Assembly (NCBI RefSeq): GCF_014196205.1
Contig: NZ_JACIDE010000017.1
Coordinates: 1 to 64,000 of the forward strand
DNA: 64,000 nt
From: Anoxybacteroides voinovskiense
Lineage (GTDB): Bacteria; Bacillota; Bacilli; Bacillales; Anoxybacillaceae
Direction: 5' to 3'
Shown here: piece by piece, positions 7,966 to 15,670 of the stretch
Layout of the letters: each line of letters opens with the position of its first letter
Numbering within the stretch: position 1 is the stretch's first letter
Program-made: the position numbers and the translations under genes
Notes under the pieces: model-generated
The model's database searches: none
The model's input: the letters and a program-made list of their open reading frames with translations, nothing else
Told to the model about the DNA's origin: nothing

Positions 7966-9282
7966 ATGAAAAAGGCAATGAAAGTATCATCTGCGATGTT
8001 AGCACTTACGCTTGGATTAACCGCATGCTCTGGCGGACAAAGCGCGAGCGATGGAACGAAAGACAAAAAAGACAGCCAAAAAACAGACAACAAATCAAGT
8101 GAAGTCGTGAAAATTGTATATGCCCGCGGTCAAGATTCTACAAAAGCGACAGAAAAAATTATTGAAGCGTTCGAAAAAGCGCATCCAAACATCGATGTCG
8201 AATTCCGTGAAATGCCAGCGGATACAGGTAAACAGCACGATGCATATGTAACGATGTTAAATGCGCAGTCATCTGAAATCGATGTCATGGACCTTGACGT
8301 TGTTTGGCCGGCAGAATTTGCACAAGCAGGTTATACGTTGCCGTTAGACCGCTTTATTGAACAAGATGGTGTAGACTTAAGCAAATATAACCAAGGGGCA
8401 TTAGCGGCAGGGAACTTCAACGGAAAGCAATGGGCGATGCCAAAATTTATTGATGCCGGCATGCTATTCTACCGCACAGATATCGTTCCGAAAGATAAAG
8501 TGCCGAAAACGTGGGATGAATTATTAAAAGCTGCAAAAGAATTGAAAGGAAAAGGCGGTACGAAATACGGCTATTTAATGCAAGCAAAACAATACGAAGG
8601 GCTAGTATGTAACGCGGTAGAATTTATCGCTTCTTACGGCGGAAAAATTGTTGACGAAAAAGGAAACGTTGTCATTAACAGCCCGGAAGCAATTAAAGGA
8701 TTAAAGAAAATGGTTGAAATCGTCAAGTCGGATGTTGTGCCAAGCAACATTACAACGTTTACAGAGCCTGAGTCTCATACGGCGTTTATTGAAGGGCAAT
8801 CGCCATTCATCCGCAACTGGCCGTATCAATATGCGTTAGCAAACGATAAAGAACAATCGAAAATCGTTGGCAAAGTGGGAGTTGCGCCACTTCCAGCAGG
8901 CGACAAAGGTTCTGCGGCGACATTGGGCGGTTGGATGACAGCGATTAACAAATATTCGAAACATCCAAAAGAAGCTTGGGAATTCGTGAAATTTATGACA
9001 GGACCAGAAGGACAAAAACTTTCAGCAATTTATGGTGGATTAGCACCAACACTTCCAGAGCTATTTAAAGATCAAGATGTTTTAAAAGCAAACCCATTCT
9101 TTGCGGAAGAAGGCTTTGTGAACGCGCTAAACGCAGCCGTTCCACGTCCAGTTGTACCGAACTATCCAGAAGTATCGGAGATTATTCAAATCAACGTTTC
9201 AAAAGCGCTTGCAGGGGAGTTAACAGTTGAGCAAGCGGTTGCGAACATGGAAAAAGAAATTAAAGCAGCGTTAAATAAATAA
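7966..9282 (+). CDS. sugar ABC transporter substrate-binding lipoprotein (CUT1, maltose/trehalose type)
   Basis: A 438-residue extracellular solute-binding protein of family 1. The signal peptide ends in the lipobox LTAC near residue 21, so it is a membrane-anchored lipoprotein. A charged Ser/Lys linker follows, then the binding domain from about residue 45. The closest family impression is the trehalose/maltose-binding group, seen in the segment PLDRFIEQDGVDLSKYNQG and the GGWMTAINKYSKHP stretch; the real ligand is not certain. It is the first structural gene of the importer, after a LacI regulator. The 477-base gap to the permease genes holds strong RNA structure, which may let this protein be made in excess over the permeases. 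Confidence 0.9.
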   Translation: MKKAMKVSSAMLALTLGLTACSGGQSASDGTKDKKDSQKTDNKSSEVVKIVYARGQDSTKATEKIIEAFEKAHPNIDVEFREMPADTGKQHDAYVTMLNAQSSEIDVMDLDVVWPAEFAQAGYTLPLDRFIEQDGVDLSKYNQGALAAGNFNGKQWAMPKFIDAGMLFYRTDIVPKDKVPKTWDELLKAAKELKGKGGTKYGYLMQAKQYEGLVCNAVEFIASYGGKIVDEKGNVVINSPEAIKGLKKMVEIVKSDVVPSNITTFTEPESHTAFIEGQSPFIRNWPYQYALANDKEQSKIVGKVGVAPLPAGDKGSAATLGGWMTAINKYSKHPKEAWEFVKFMTGPEGQKLSAIYGGLAPTLPELFKDQDVLKANPFFAEEGFVNALNAAVPRPVVPNYPEVSEIIQINVSKALAGELTVEQAVANMEKEIKAALNK

Positions 9283-9290
9283 CTATAACC

Positions 9291-9316
9291 AACAATGAAC
9301 CCGTTTGTTCATTGTT
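9291..9316 (+). other. hairpin directly after the binding-protein gene
   Basis: AACAATGAAC and GTTCATTGTT form a perfect 10-bp stem with loop CCGTTT, starting 9 bases after the stop codon. There is no T tract. The left arm recurs exactly at 9450-9459 inside the larger structure. Likely protects the 3' end of the upstream message. Confidence 0.7.
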
Positions 9317-9374
9317 TAGTCGGCTAAGCACTCAGCCACTATCATTTGCATGAGAAAAAATAACGGTTCACGAG

Positions 9375-9611
9375 TGTTGATTATCCATTATTTTACTAAA
9401 AAACATAGAATCATTTGACCGAACACAAGCTTTTCTGCCTCTTCCCTCGAACAATGAACGCTTTGCGGGCAAATGACAGTTGCCCGCCGGCGTTCTTGTT
9501 CGAGGAGGGCATGCGTACAGCATGCCTAGTCGGCAAGCGAACTGCTTGCCGACTACGGTAGAAAAGCTAGGAATAAAGCGATTTCAACTGGTTTTTAATG
9601 GTTAATCAACA
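9375..9611. other. nested multi-branch palindromic element (cloverleaf-like)
   Basis: An outer stem pairs 9375-9390 with 9596-9611 at 15 of 16 positions. Inside it a 12-bp stem pairs 9428-9439 with 9557-9568. That stem encloses three hairpins: 9445-9505 (about 24 bp with small internal loops), 9508-9526 (GGCATGC/GCATGCC) and 9528-9554 (AGTCGGCAAGC/GCTTGCCGACT). The result is a four-way junction. The element lies in the intercistronic gap of the sugar importer operon. It could be a structured regulatory RNA, a message-stabilising element or a REP/MITE-like insertion; I do not recognise it as a named RNA family. Confidence 0.7.
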
Positions 9612-9649
9612 TGCCTGATAACGGTTGTTGCTTGATGCTGCCGCTGTTC

Positions 9650-9689
9650 TTAGCCTTCAGCTCGCATTTCGTGCTGAAGGCTAATTTTT
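9650..9689 (+). terminator. intercistronic terminator or attenuator before the permease genes
   Basis: TTAGCCTTCAGC (9650-9661) and GCTGAAGGCTAA (9673-9684) form a perfect 12-bp stem with an 11-base loop, followed by TTTTT. By form it is an intrinsic terminator inside the operon. Partial termination would lower permease transcription relative to the binding protein. Confidence 0.75.
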
Positions 9690-9759
9690 CACAACTGCTG
9701 AAGCGTTGCTGTTTTTAATACTACGCCTGTTATCCTTTATATGTTAGGGGGGACGTCCT

Positions 9760-11085
9760 ATGAAAAAAGAGGCATCGATGAGGAATGAAAAGCGGGCGGA
9801 ACGCATTTTAGGCTACTCGCTTGTAGCGCCGGCATTGCTACTTATTTTAGCAGTGGCAATTTGGCCGGTTATTCAGTCGTTTTATTATAGCTTATTTGAC
9901 TATCGATTAAACGATCCAACCAAATCATCCATTCATTTAAACTATAGTTTGGATTTGGAAGGATATTTACAAAACTATCCGTTTTTAAAGAGCACCTTAA
10001 AACGAGAAGTAGCAACAGCTAGCGAGAATACGAAAGAAACGTTGTCTGATGTCGAACAAAAATTAGAGAAAATGGATGAAGCGATTCGTGCGGACAAAGA
10101 AGTGGCGAATAAGTACGAACAAGTAGATGAGGCACTCAATAATTTTGAATCGCCAAACGAGGACATTAAAATTGTCGAGCTGAATGAGCAAGCTGCCAAT
10201 CAATTTACTAATACAGTAAAAGATGTTGTCAAAACGCTTGAACAGCTGCGGGAAGCAGGAGAGTTAAAACAGCCGGATAAAGTCGTTGGACTTGCGCAAG
10301 GATTAAAAGGGGTTATTATTGAACCAAACTTCGTCGGCTTAAAACATTATAAAGATAGCTTAAGCGATGCTCGTTTATGGAAAGCGCTATGGAATACGAC
10401 ATTCTTTACTATCGTTTCCGTAGCGGTTGAGCTCGTATTAGGACTTGGAATTGCACTTTTAATTAATAAAGCGTTTTTTGGCCGCGGGCTTGTGCGGGCG
10501 ACCATTTTAATTCCGTGGGCAATTCCAACGGCAGTATCTGCATTAATGTGGAAGTTTTTATATGACGGTCAAAACGGAATTGTGGCGAAATATTTCGAAG
10601 ACATTGGCCTTGTCCATCGAATGGGGGATTTATTAACGACAGAAATGGGTGCCATGTTTTCCGTCATTTTCGCAGACGTTTGGAAAACGACGCCGTATAT
10701 GGCGCTTCTACTGCTTGCAGGCTTACAGACGATTCCAAGTTCATTATATGAAGCAGCCTCCATTGACGGGGCAACGAAATGGCAGCAATTCACCAAAATT
10801 ACGCTACCATTACTCAAATCAAGTATTTTAGTGGCATTGTTATTCCGTACGCTGGATGCGTTCCGGGTGTTTGACTTAATTTACGTATTAACGGGCGGAG
10901 GTCCGGCAAACTCGACGGAGACGATTTCCATTTTAGCGTATAAAGTCATGTTCTCGCAAACAAACTTCGGTGGCGGTTCAGCGTTAGCGGTCATCGTATT
11001 TTTGTGCGTGGCGATTATCTCGATTATTTATATTAAACTATTAGGAGCGGACTTACTCTCGGATAGCGCGAGTGCGAAAAAATAG
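9760..11085 (+). CDS. sugar ABC transporter permease, MalF type, with extracellular coiled-coil insert
   Basis: A 441-residue inner-membrane permease. The first helix lies near residues 20-42. Five more helices run from about 205 to 430. The EAA loop that docks the ATPase reads EAASIDGATKWQQF near 330. Between helices 1 and 2 lies an unusually long, charged extracellular stretch of about 150 residues, with heptad-like helices around 75-170. Ordinary MalF-type permeases of this family are about 290-300 residues. The ATG at 9760 follows AGGGGGGACGTCCT. It forms a pair with the MalG-type gene 15 bases downstream. No ATPase gene is nearby. Confidence 0.9.
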   Translation: MKKEASMRNEKRAERILGYSLVAPALLLILAVAIWPVIQSFYYSLFDYRLNDPTKSSIHLNYSLDLEGYLQNYPFLKSTLKREVATASENTKETLSDVEQKLEKMDEAIRADKEVANKYEQVDEALNNFESPNEDIKIVELNEQAANQFTNTVKDVVKTLEQLREAGELKQPDKVVGLAQGLKGVIIEPNFVGLKHYKDSLSDARLWKALWNTTFFTIVSVAVELVLGLGIALLINKAFFGRGLVRATILIPWAIPTAVSALMWKFLYDGQNGIVAKYFEDIGLVHRMGDLLTTEMGAMFSVIFADVWKTTPYMALLLLAGLQTIPSSLYEAASIDGATKWQQFTKITLPLLKSSILVALLFRTLDAFRVFDLIYVLTGGGPANSTETISILAYKVMFSQTNFGGGSALAVIVFLCVAIISIIYIKLLGADLLSDSASAKK

Positions 11086-11100
11086 AGGAGGGGTGAGACG

Positions 11101-11928
11101 ATGCAAAAAAAAGCTGGCCCGTTATTTTACGTGTTTTTAGCAGCGTTTGTGTTTTTTGTCATGTTTCCGTTCCTGTGGATTTTGCTTAGTTCGATTAAGC
11201 CGTTAAGCGAATTGTTTGGCGATAAAGCGTTTGATTGGTTTACGAGCCATCCGACGTTGAAATCGTACGTTTCCGTATTTGTGAACTATCCGTTTTTGCG
11301 TTATTTATGGAACAGTACGGTCGTAGCGACGATTACGACAGTATATACGGTGTTTGTCGCGGCATTTGCGGCGTATGCGATTGCACGGCTGGAGTTTAAA
11401 GGAAAAGCGGTCATTCTCGGTCTTGTGCTGGCAGTATCGATGTTCCCACAAATTGCGACGATTTCACCAATTTATATGTTTGTGAAAAAATTTGGGCTAA
11501 CGAACAGCTATTTAGGGTTAATTGTTCCATATACGACGTTTGCGTTGCCGCTTTCGATTTGGCTACTAGTAACATTTTTCCGCAAAATTCCGTTTGATTT
11601 AGAGGAAGCGGCAAAAATGGACGGCGCTACTCCGATGCAAACGTACTTTAAAGTCATTTTGCCGCTGGCCGTGCCTGGAGTGTTTACGACATCGATTCTC
11701 GTCTTTATTGCGGCATGGAACGAATTTTTATTCTCGCTAACGATTAATACAGCAGAAAAATTTAAAACCGTTCCTGTCGGGATTGCGATGTTCCAAGGAC
11801 AATATACGATTCCGTGGGGCGAAATTTCTGCGGCGACCGTCATTGTGACGATCCCGCTCGTTGTGATGGTACTATTGTTCCAACGCCGGATTGTTTCTGG
11901 GTTAACGTCTGGATCGGTGAAAGAATAA
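11101..11928 (+). CDS. sugar ABC transporter permease, MalG type
   Basis: A 275-residue permease with about six membrane helices and the EAA loop EEAAKMDGATPMQTYFKVILPL near 163-184, which contacts the shared ATPase. It is the second channel subunit with the upstream MalF-type protein. GAGGAGGGG lies just before the ATG. The C-terminal FQRRIVSGLTSGSVK is the normal ending for MalG-type permeases. It is the last gene of the importer operon and a strong two-way terminator follows. Confidence 0.95.
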   Translation: MQKKAGPLFYVFLAAFVFFVMFPFLWILLSSIKPLSELFGDKAFDWFTSHPTLKSYVSVFVNYPFLRYLWNSTVVATITTVYTVFVAAFAAYAIARLEFKGKAVILGLVLAVSMFPQIATISPIYMFVKKFGLTNSYLGLIVPYTTFALPLSIWLLVTFFRKIPFDLEEAAKMDGATPMQTYFKVILPLAVPGVFTTSILVFIAAWNEFLFSLTINTAEKFKTVPVGIAMFQGQYTIPWGEISAATVIVTIPLVVMVLLFQRRIVSGLTSGSVKE

Positions 11929-11954
11929 GGGATATAGTTTGAAAATTTCTCCAT

Positions 11955-11990
11955 AAAAAAGGATGCTCACCGAGTGAGCATCCTTTTTTA
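11955..11990. terminator. bidirectional terminator between the importer operon and yhfH
   Basis: GGATGCTCA and TGAGCATCC pair around CCGAG, with a run of A before and a run of T after, so it can act for both converging transcripts. Confidence 0.92.
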
Positions 11991-12125
11991 GCGATAAAGA
12001 GTTGCGCCTAAACAGTCGTTGCATTTGTTTCCGTAGCATTCATGTTGTTCTTCGATTTCTTTTCCGCAGTCCGTGCATTTTTTTCGCGGAAGGTTTTTGA
12101 AAAACTCAGAAATTTTCATTAGCAT
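11988..12125 (-). CDS. yhfH: small zinc-ribbon-like protein YhfH
   Basis: A 45-residue protein, MLMKISEFFKNLPRKKC at the start, with CTDCGK and CYGNKCNDCLG, giving five cysteines of which four are arranged as CxxC plus CxxC and suit a zinc ribbon. It matches the YhfH family in size and in its place beside yhfI. Function is unknown. The ATG at 12125 follows GGAGGCGATT; a second ATG two codons in is possible. It is short and shares its stop region with the bidirectional terminator. Confidence 0.85.
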   Translation of the reverse strand: MLMKISEFFKNLPRKKCTDCGKEIEEQHECYGNKCNDCLGATLYR

Positions 12126-12155
12126 TCGAATCGCCTCCGTTTATTTGTTAGTTAT

Positions 12156-12185
12156 ATTGTATTATAACAGATTGAAATAAGTCAA
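12156..12185 (-). promoter_or_regulatory. sigma-A promoter of yhfH
   Basis: Read on the minus strand: TTGACT (12185-12180), 18-base spacer, TACAAT (12161-12156), about 30 bases before the yhfH start. Confidence 0.5.
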
Positions 12186-12275
12186 TAACTGTTTTAAAAC
12201 AATTTTCTGCAATCGTGCAAAATGTTGGAGAATTATGTATGATAAAAGAAAAAGACATCGTCGAGGTGGGTAGGA

Positions 12276-13010
12276 ATGAAAGTAACAGTATTAGGATATT
12301 GGGGTGGATTCCCAGCTGTCGATGAGGCAACGTCTGGTTATTTATTCGAGCACGAAGGATTTCGGTTATTAGTGGATTGCGGCAGCGGTGTGCTTGCGAA
12401 ATTGCAACGGTATATAGCGATTGAAGAGCTAGATGCCGTGATTGTGTCGCATTATCATCACGACCATGTCGCTGATATCGGGCCATTGCAATATGCACGG
12501 CTCATCAAAGCAAATCTCGGTGCTAATTTGTCAGAGCTGCCGATTTATGGCCATTCGTTCGATCGCGATGGCTTTACAAGGCTTGCCCATAAAGGTGTAA
12601 CAAAAGCAATCGCATATGACCCAGAACAACCGTTACAGGTCGGACCGTTTACGATTACGTTTATGAAAACAGTGCATCCGGCGATTTGTTATGCGATGCG
12701 GGTGACGGCAGGAGGAAAAACGGTCGTCTATACCGCTGACTCAAGCTACGTCCCAGAATTTGTCCCGTTTTCCCAACAGGCGGACTTGTTAATTGGTGAG
12801 TGCAATTTTTACGCGGGGCAAAACGCAGCGCAAGCGGGGCATATGACGAGCGAAGAAGCAGCGACCATTGCACGCGATGCCAACGTCGGCGAGCTTTGGC
12901 TTACGCATTTGCCGCACTTTGGCGAACATGCGCAATTGGTTCGCGAAGCAAGCGCTGTGTTTTCTGGAACGGTGCAACTAGCGAAAACGGGGTTAGTGTG
13001 GGAAGCATAA
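12276..13010 (+). CDS. yhfI: metallo-beta-lactamase-fold hydrolase YhfI
   Basis: A 244-residue enzyme of the metallo-beta-lactamase fold. The metal-binding motif HYHHDH appears near residues 57-62 in SHYHHDHVADIG, with later ligands in GECNF and HLPHFGEH. It resembles RNase Z-like and phosphodiesterase-like members but lacks the extra domains of RNase J, and its substrate is unknown. The length equals that of Bacillus subtilis YhfI, and the neighbours yhfH and lcfB match too. The ATG follows GAGGTGGGTAGGA. Confidence 0.9.
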   Translation: MKVTVLGYWGGFPAVDEATSGYLFEHEGFRLLVDCGSGVLAKLQRYIAIEELDAVIVSHYHHDHVADIGPLQYARLIKANLGANLSELPIYGHSFDRDGFTRLAHKGVTKAIAYDPEQPLQVGPFTITFMKTVHPAICYAMRVTAGGKTVVYTADSSYVPEFVPFSQQADLLIGECNFYAGQNAAQAGHMTSEEAATIARDANVGELWLTHLPHFGEHAQLVREASAVFSGTVQLAKTGLVWEA

Positions 13011-13086
13011 AATCAGCTGAGGTTTTGTTGCACTTGCGGCGGTATGAGGAAGAGCAAGATCAAATGGTGATAGGGGAGTGGATCAT

Positions 13087-13668
13087 ATGGCAATACCGCA
13101 GGAAAAGTCACATCTTACTTATGCAGAATATTTAGCTTTAGACGAAGACATTAGGTATGAAGTGATTGACGGTCAAATTTACAATATGTCACCTGCTCCA
13201 ACGCCGAAGCATCAAGCGGTACAACGAGAGTTGCTGACAGAATTTAATTTATACTTTCGAGGAAAGCAATGTAGTGTATTTGGGGCACCTATCGATGTAT
13301 GCTTGGCGGAGGAAGACGACATAACAAAAATAGAGGAATGGGTTCAACCAGACCTTGTTGTCGTATGCGATCAAAACAAAATTCGCGAAAAACGGATTGT
13401 CGGTACCCCGGATTTAGTGATTGAAATTATTTCTAAATCGACAGCGAAAAAGGATAAAGTCGTTAAGTTTAATCGCTATCAAAGAGCGGGAGTAAAGGAA
13501 TATTGGATTGTAGACCCTTCTAACGAAACGATTGATGTGTATTGTCTTGAAAACGAAGGTTTTGCACATCGAGGCACATATTTTAAAGACGATCGTATCT
13601 CTGTTCATTTGTTTGAAGGACTTTCGATTGATTTAGCCAATGTTTTTAGAGAAGATGCGGAGGGGTAG
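13087..13668 (+). CDS. Uma2-family (DUF820) putative restriction-like endonuclease
   Basis: A 193-residue protein of the Uma2/DUF820 family, which has a PD-(D/E)xK nuclease fold. Family landmarks are LDEDIRYEVIDGQIYNMSPAP near the start, VQPDLVVVCD, GTPDLVIEIISKST with the catalytic-type Glu, and the following lysines. Such genes are abundant in cyanobacteria and occur sporadically in Bacillaceae, and their biological role is not settled. RBS AGGGGAG lies 7 bases before the ATG at 13087. It sits where Bacillus subtilis has other genes between yhfI and lcfB, suggesting a strain- or genus-specific insertion. No methylase or partner gene is nearby. Confidence 0.85.
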   Translation: MAIPQEKSHLTYAEYLALDEDIRYEVIDGQIYNMSPAPTPKHQAVQRELLTEFNLYFRGKQCSVFGAPIDVCLAEEDDITKIEEWVQPDLVVVCDQNKIREKRIVGTPDLVIEIISKSTAKKDKVVKFNRYQRAGVKEYWIVDPSNETIDVYCLENEGFAHRGTYFKDDRISVHLFEGLSIDLANVFREDAEG

Positions 13669-13726
13669 CTAGCAACAGAAATTATTGTTGCCAGATGCAT
13701 TTTCATTTTTTGAGGGCGACTTGGTG

Positions 13727-13759
13727 GGGCTATTTATTTCCAAATAGCCCTATATCTTT
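13727..13759 (+). terminator. weak terminator after the Uma2 gene
   Basis: A 9-bp perfect stem (13727-13735 with 13742-13750), 6-base loop, followed by TATATCTTTT. The T tract is broken, so efficiency is doubtful. Confidence 0.5.
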
Positions 13760-13942
13760 TGCTTTGCTCGCAGCACACTTGCTGTTTTGTCTAGCTTTTC
13801 TGTGAAAATAAAGGGTCCATGAACGGTTATTTTCATGCTTGGGTGGCGAGAAAAACTTCCTCATGGGTGTTTTATAGTACTTTTTTACACAAAAGTGTCA
13901 GCGAAAAATTGAGTAATTGTCCTATTTCGTGAGCCCGTTCCC

Positions 13943-13971
13943 TTGCGTATGGTTCTTTTTTTAAATATAAT
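13943..13971 (+). promoter_or_regulatory. sigma-A promoter of lcfB
   Basis: TTGCGT (13943-13948), 17-base spacer, TATAAT (13966-13971). The FadR box begins 27 bases downstream of the -10 box, suitable for blocking transcription. Confidence 0.65.
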
Positions 13972-13998
13972 ATATTTAGAATTTTTTTAATTATAAAA

Positions 13999-14016
13999 TG
14001 AATGATTATTCATTCA
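13999..14016. promoter_or_regulatory. FadR operator of lcfB
   Basis: TGAATGATTATTCATTCA is a near-perfect palindrome and fits the Bacillus FadR (YsiA) consensus TGAATGANTANTCATTCA. In Bacillus subtilis lcfB belongs to the FadR regulon and is induced by long-chain acyl-CoA. Confidence 0.9.
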
Positions 14017-14041
14017 CGAAGTAAATGGGGGAGGGAGTTTG

Positions 14042-15586
14042 ATGAATTTATCTTCACGGTTGGCAGAGGTGGCAGCGCAGTTGCCGCATAAGGAGGCGTA
14101 TGTATTCGAAGGGGAGCGGCGTACATATGGCGAGCTAAATGCGGCAGTATCGAAGTTTGCTAGCGGATTGCGCCACCTCGGCATTCAAAAAGGGGATCAT
14201 GTTGCGTTATTATTGGGAAACTCTCCGTATTTTGTTATCGGTTTATATGGAGCATTACGGGCGGGAGCGACGGTCATTCCGATTAACCCGATTTATACGC
14301 CCGATGAAATTGGCTACATTTTGAACAATGGGGACGTGAAAGCGGTCATTGGCTTAGATTTGCTCGTTCCATTATTTGTGAAAATGGAAGCGCGGCTGCC
14401 GAAAGTAGAACATGTCATCGTTTGTGAAACGCCACAAGGAAAAGAACAAGGGATTTCATGGACGGGAAAAATGAAATCGTTTACAGAAGTGTTGGCAGCA
14501 GGCGATGTTCATTTTCAAGGACCGGAATTGGCCGAGGACGATGTGGCCGTCATTTTATATACGTCCGGCACAACAGGAAAGCCAAAAGGCGCGATGTTGA
14601 CGCATAAAAACGTTTACAGCAACGCACAAGATACAGCGAACTATTTGAAAATTAATGGAGAAGACCGCGTCATTGCGACATTGCCAATGTTTCATGTATT
14701 TTGCTTGACGGTGGCGTTAAATGCCCCACTGATGAACGGGGGGACGGTGCTTATCGTTCCGAAATTTAGCCCAGCGAAAATTTTTCAGCTTGCACGAGAA
14801 GAAAAAGCGACGATTTTTGCTGGTGTACCGACGATGTACAATTTCCTTTATCAATATGAAGAAGGAAAAGCGGAAGATTTGCAGACGCTTCGACTTTGCA
14901 TCTCTGGTGGGGCGTCCATGCCGGTCGCGCTACTGAAAAACTTTGAACAAAAATTCAAAGTAATTATTTCGGAAGGGTACGGACTTTCCGAAGCGTCCCC
15001 AGTGACGTGCTTTAATCCGCTCGACCGTCCACGAAAGCCAGGTTCGATCGGAACAAGCATTATGAACGTTGAAAATAAAGTCGTCAATGAATTTGGGGAG
15101 GAAGTTCCCGTCGGTGAAGTAGGAGAGCTTATTGTGCGCGGTCCAAACGTGATGAAAGGCTATTACAACATGCCGGAAGAAACGGCGCACACGATTCGCG
15201 ACGGCTGGTTGTATACAGGCGATTTAGCGAAAATGGACGAGGAAGGCTATTTTTACATTGTGGATCGGAAAAAAGATATGATTATTGTCGGTGGCTATAA
15301 CGTATATCCGCGCGAAGTGGAAGAAGTGCTTTACAGCCATCCAGACGTTGTCGAGGCGGCAGTCATCGGTGTACCAGACCCGAATTTTGGGGAAGCGGTA
15401 AAATGTTTTGTCGTATCGCGAAATCCCGATTTAACAGAAGAGCAACTCATGAGCTATTGCCGCGAGCGTTTGGCAAAATATAAAGTGCCAAGCTCGATTG
15501 AGTTTTTACAAGAGCTTCCGAAAAACACGACCGGAAAAATTTTGCGTCGAGCGTTAAAAGATCAGCTGACAGCAGCGGAAGCGTGA
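14042..15586 (+). CDS. lcfB: long-chain fatty-acid--CoA ligase
   Basis: A 514-residue ATP-dependent acyl-CoA synthetase that activates fatty acids for beta-oxidation. Motifs of the adenylate-forming family are all present: [16 protein letters not shown] near residue 177, [11 protein letters not shown] near 312, [16 protein letters not shown] near 391, and the C-terminal catalytic lysine in [10 protein letters not shown] near 500. Length and position match LcfB (YhfL). ATG at 14042 follows GGGGGAGGGAG; an overlapping TTG one codon earlier is not needed. A FadR box precedes it, so expression should rise when acyl-CoA is present. A terminator follows at once. Confidence 0.95.
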   Translation: MNLSSRLAEVAAQLPHKEAYVFEGERRTYGELNAAVSKFASGLRHLGIQKGDHVALLLGNSPYFVIGLYGALRAGATVIPINPIYTPDEIGYILNNGDVKAVIGLDLLVPLFVKMEARLPKVEHVIVCETPQGKEQGISWTGKMKSFTEVLAAGDVHFQGPELAEDDVAVILYTSGTTGKPKGAMLTHKNVYSNAQDTANYLKINGEDRVIATLPMFHVFCLTVALNAPLMNGGTVLIVPKFSPAKIFQLAREEKATIFAGVPTMYNFLYQYEEGKAEDLQTLRLCISGGASMPVALLKNFEQKFKVIISEGYGLSEASPVTCFNPLDRPRKPGSIGTSIMNVENKVVNEFGEEVPVGEVGELIVRGPNVMKGYYNMPEETAHTIRDGWLYTGDLAKMDEEGYFYIVDRKKDMIIVGGYNVYPREVEEVLYSHPDVVEAAVIGVPDPNFGEAVKCFVVSRNPDLTEEQLMSYCRERLAKYKVPSSIEFLQELPKNTTGKILRRALKDQLTAAEA

Positions 15587-15589
15587 AAA

Positions 15590-15619
15590 AAGATGTCCTT
15601 TGTAGGGCATCTTCTTTTT
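15590..15619 (+). terminator. terminator after lcfB
   Basis: AAGATGTCCT pairs with AGGGCATCTT (one G-U) around TTGT, followed by CTTTTT. Confidence 0.88.
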
Positions 15620-15670
15620 ATTGAAAAATAGAAGGAATTTTGCGACAATGAAAAAATGGGAGGGAAAGAC

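Larger units (their letters stand above)
9283..9759. other. 477-base intercistronic gap with dense secondary structure
   Basis: No protein-coding region is supported here. The gap holds, in order, a 10-bp hairpin (9291-9316), a nested cloverleaf-like fold (9375-9611) and a terminator-like hairpin (9650-9689), then the ribosome binding site AGGGGGG of the permease gene. In the E. coli malE-malF gap, hairpins stabilise the upstream message and lower permease expression; a like role is inferred. Confidence 0.75.
13669..14041. other. 373-base intergenic region upstream of lcfB
   Basis: No coding region is supported. It holds a hairpin GGGCTATTT/AAATAGCCC (13727-13750) that may end the Uma2 transcript, a second stem GAAAATAA/TTATTTTC (13803-13834), and the lcfB promoter and FadR box at its right end. 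Confidence 0.7.

Noticed and set aside
9283-9759. Possible insertion sequence in the importer operon
   Set aside because: The inverted repeats are nested hairpins, not two terminal ends, no transposase or remnant of one is present, and I found no target duplication.
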